Assembly: GCF_015477765.1 (NCBI RefSeq)
Contig: NZ_JADLQQ010000009.1
Coordinates: 248,001-312,000, forward strand
Reading direction: 5' to 3'
Origin: Nocardia transvalensis
GTDB lineage: Bacteria > Actinomycetota > Actinomycetes > Mycobacteriales > Mycobacteriaceae
DNA length: 64,000 nucleotides
The notes under the pieces were generated by a model. The model made no database searches and had not been told where the DNA came from. It saw only the letters and a list, made by a program, of their open reading frames with translations. This document shows, piece by piece, positions 61,248 to 64,000 of the stretch. Each line of letters begins with the position of its first letter. The first letter of the stretch is position 1. The translations under genes were made by a program, and so were the position numbers.

Positions 61248-64000
<2,753 letters not shown>

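Overview
The window is high-GC actinobacterial DNA. Its conserved blocks match the gene order of mycolic-acid actinomycetes: rarA-alaS-ruvX-mltG-aroE, aroC-aroK-aroB beside pepQ-efp-nusB, and pyrR-pyrB-pyrC-(PH-like gene)-carA-carB. Accessory content (many TetR/MarR regulators, an Scr1-type regulator with a DUF397 partner, type VII secretion effectors, an F420-type LLM oxidoreductase) and frequent GTG starts point to Nocardia or a close relative. The species call is inference from gene content; no rRNA gene is present. I saw no tRNA gene and no CRISPR array.

Layout. 1-2.25 kb: end of an APH-like phosphotransferase, an O-methyltransferase with a strong terminator, and a short tandem repeat. 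2.3-9.9 kb: rightward run rarA, alaS, ruvX, mltG, aroE and a small membrane protein, mostly with 4-base stop/start overlaps. 10-12.6 kb: MarR regulator divergent from a cytochrome P450, then a leftward alpha/beta hydrolase. 12.7-16.6 kb: leftward aroC-aroK-aroB, in which AroK carries a tail of about 340 low-complexity residues. 16.7-17.4 kb: 22-copy 24-bp array bracketed by an inverted repeat. 17.4-20.5 kb: prepilin-peptidase-like gene, then pepQ-efp-nusB-YciI. 20.5-27.2 kb: single genes including a serine hydrolase, a bacterial serpin, a flavin monooxygenase, an HD phosphohydrolase and an AlkB dioxygenase behind a LexA-type SOS box.

27.2-44.7 kb is the accessory stretch. It has an IS3 remnant, a complete IS30-type element, a frameshifted hydrolase, an FG-GAP gene remnant, dispersed short repeats, two GNATs, a cysteine-free HesB-like protein, GrpB, VOC, several secreted proteins, a Tat-exported penicillin-acylase-type hydrolase that looks imported, and an old-yellow-enzyme reductase. 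44.7-52.6 kb: a TetR/epimerase pair, a duplicated four-helix membrane protein, a two-gene type VII secretion module ending in a type-44 polymorphic toxin domain, a MarR-MFS efflux pair, an Scr1/DUF397 pair and a nucleoside-kinase-like gene. 52.6-56.4 kb: F420-type oxidoreductase, PaaK-like adenylating enzyme, alpha/beta hydrolase and a DUF6766 protein, all leftward.

56.6-64 kb: the pyrimidine operon. A PyrR-binding leader overlaps the pyrR ribosome-binding site, followed by overlapping pyrR, pyrB, pyrC, a PH-like membrane protein, carA and carB. carB runs off the right edge. Together these genes convert bicarbonate, glutamine and aspartate to dihydroorotate.

Strongest leads: the type VII toxin module with no obvious same-strand immunity gene, the AroK tail, the bracketed minisatellite between the prepilin-peptidase-like gene and aroC, the SOS box before alkB, and the serpin.
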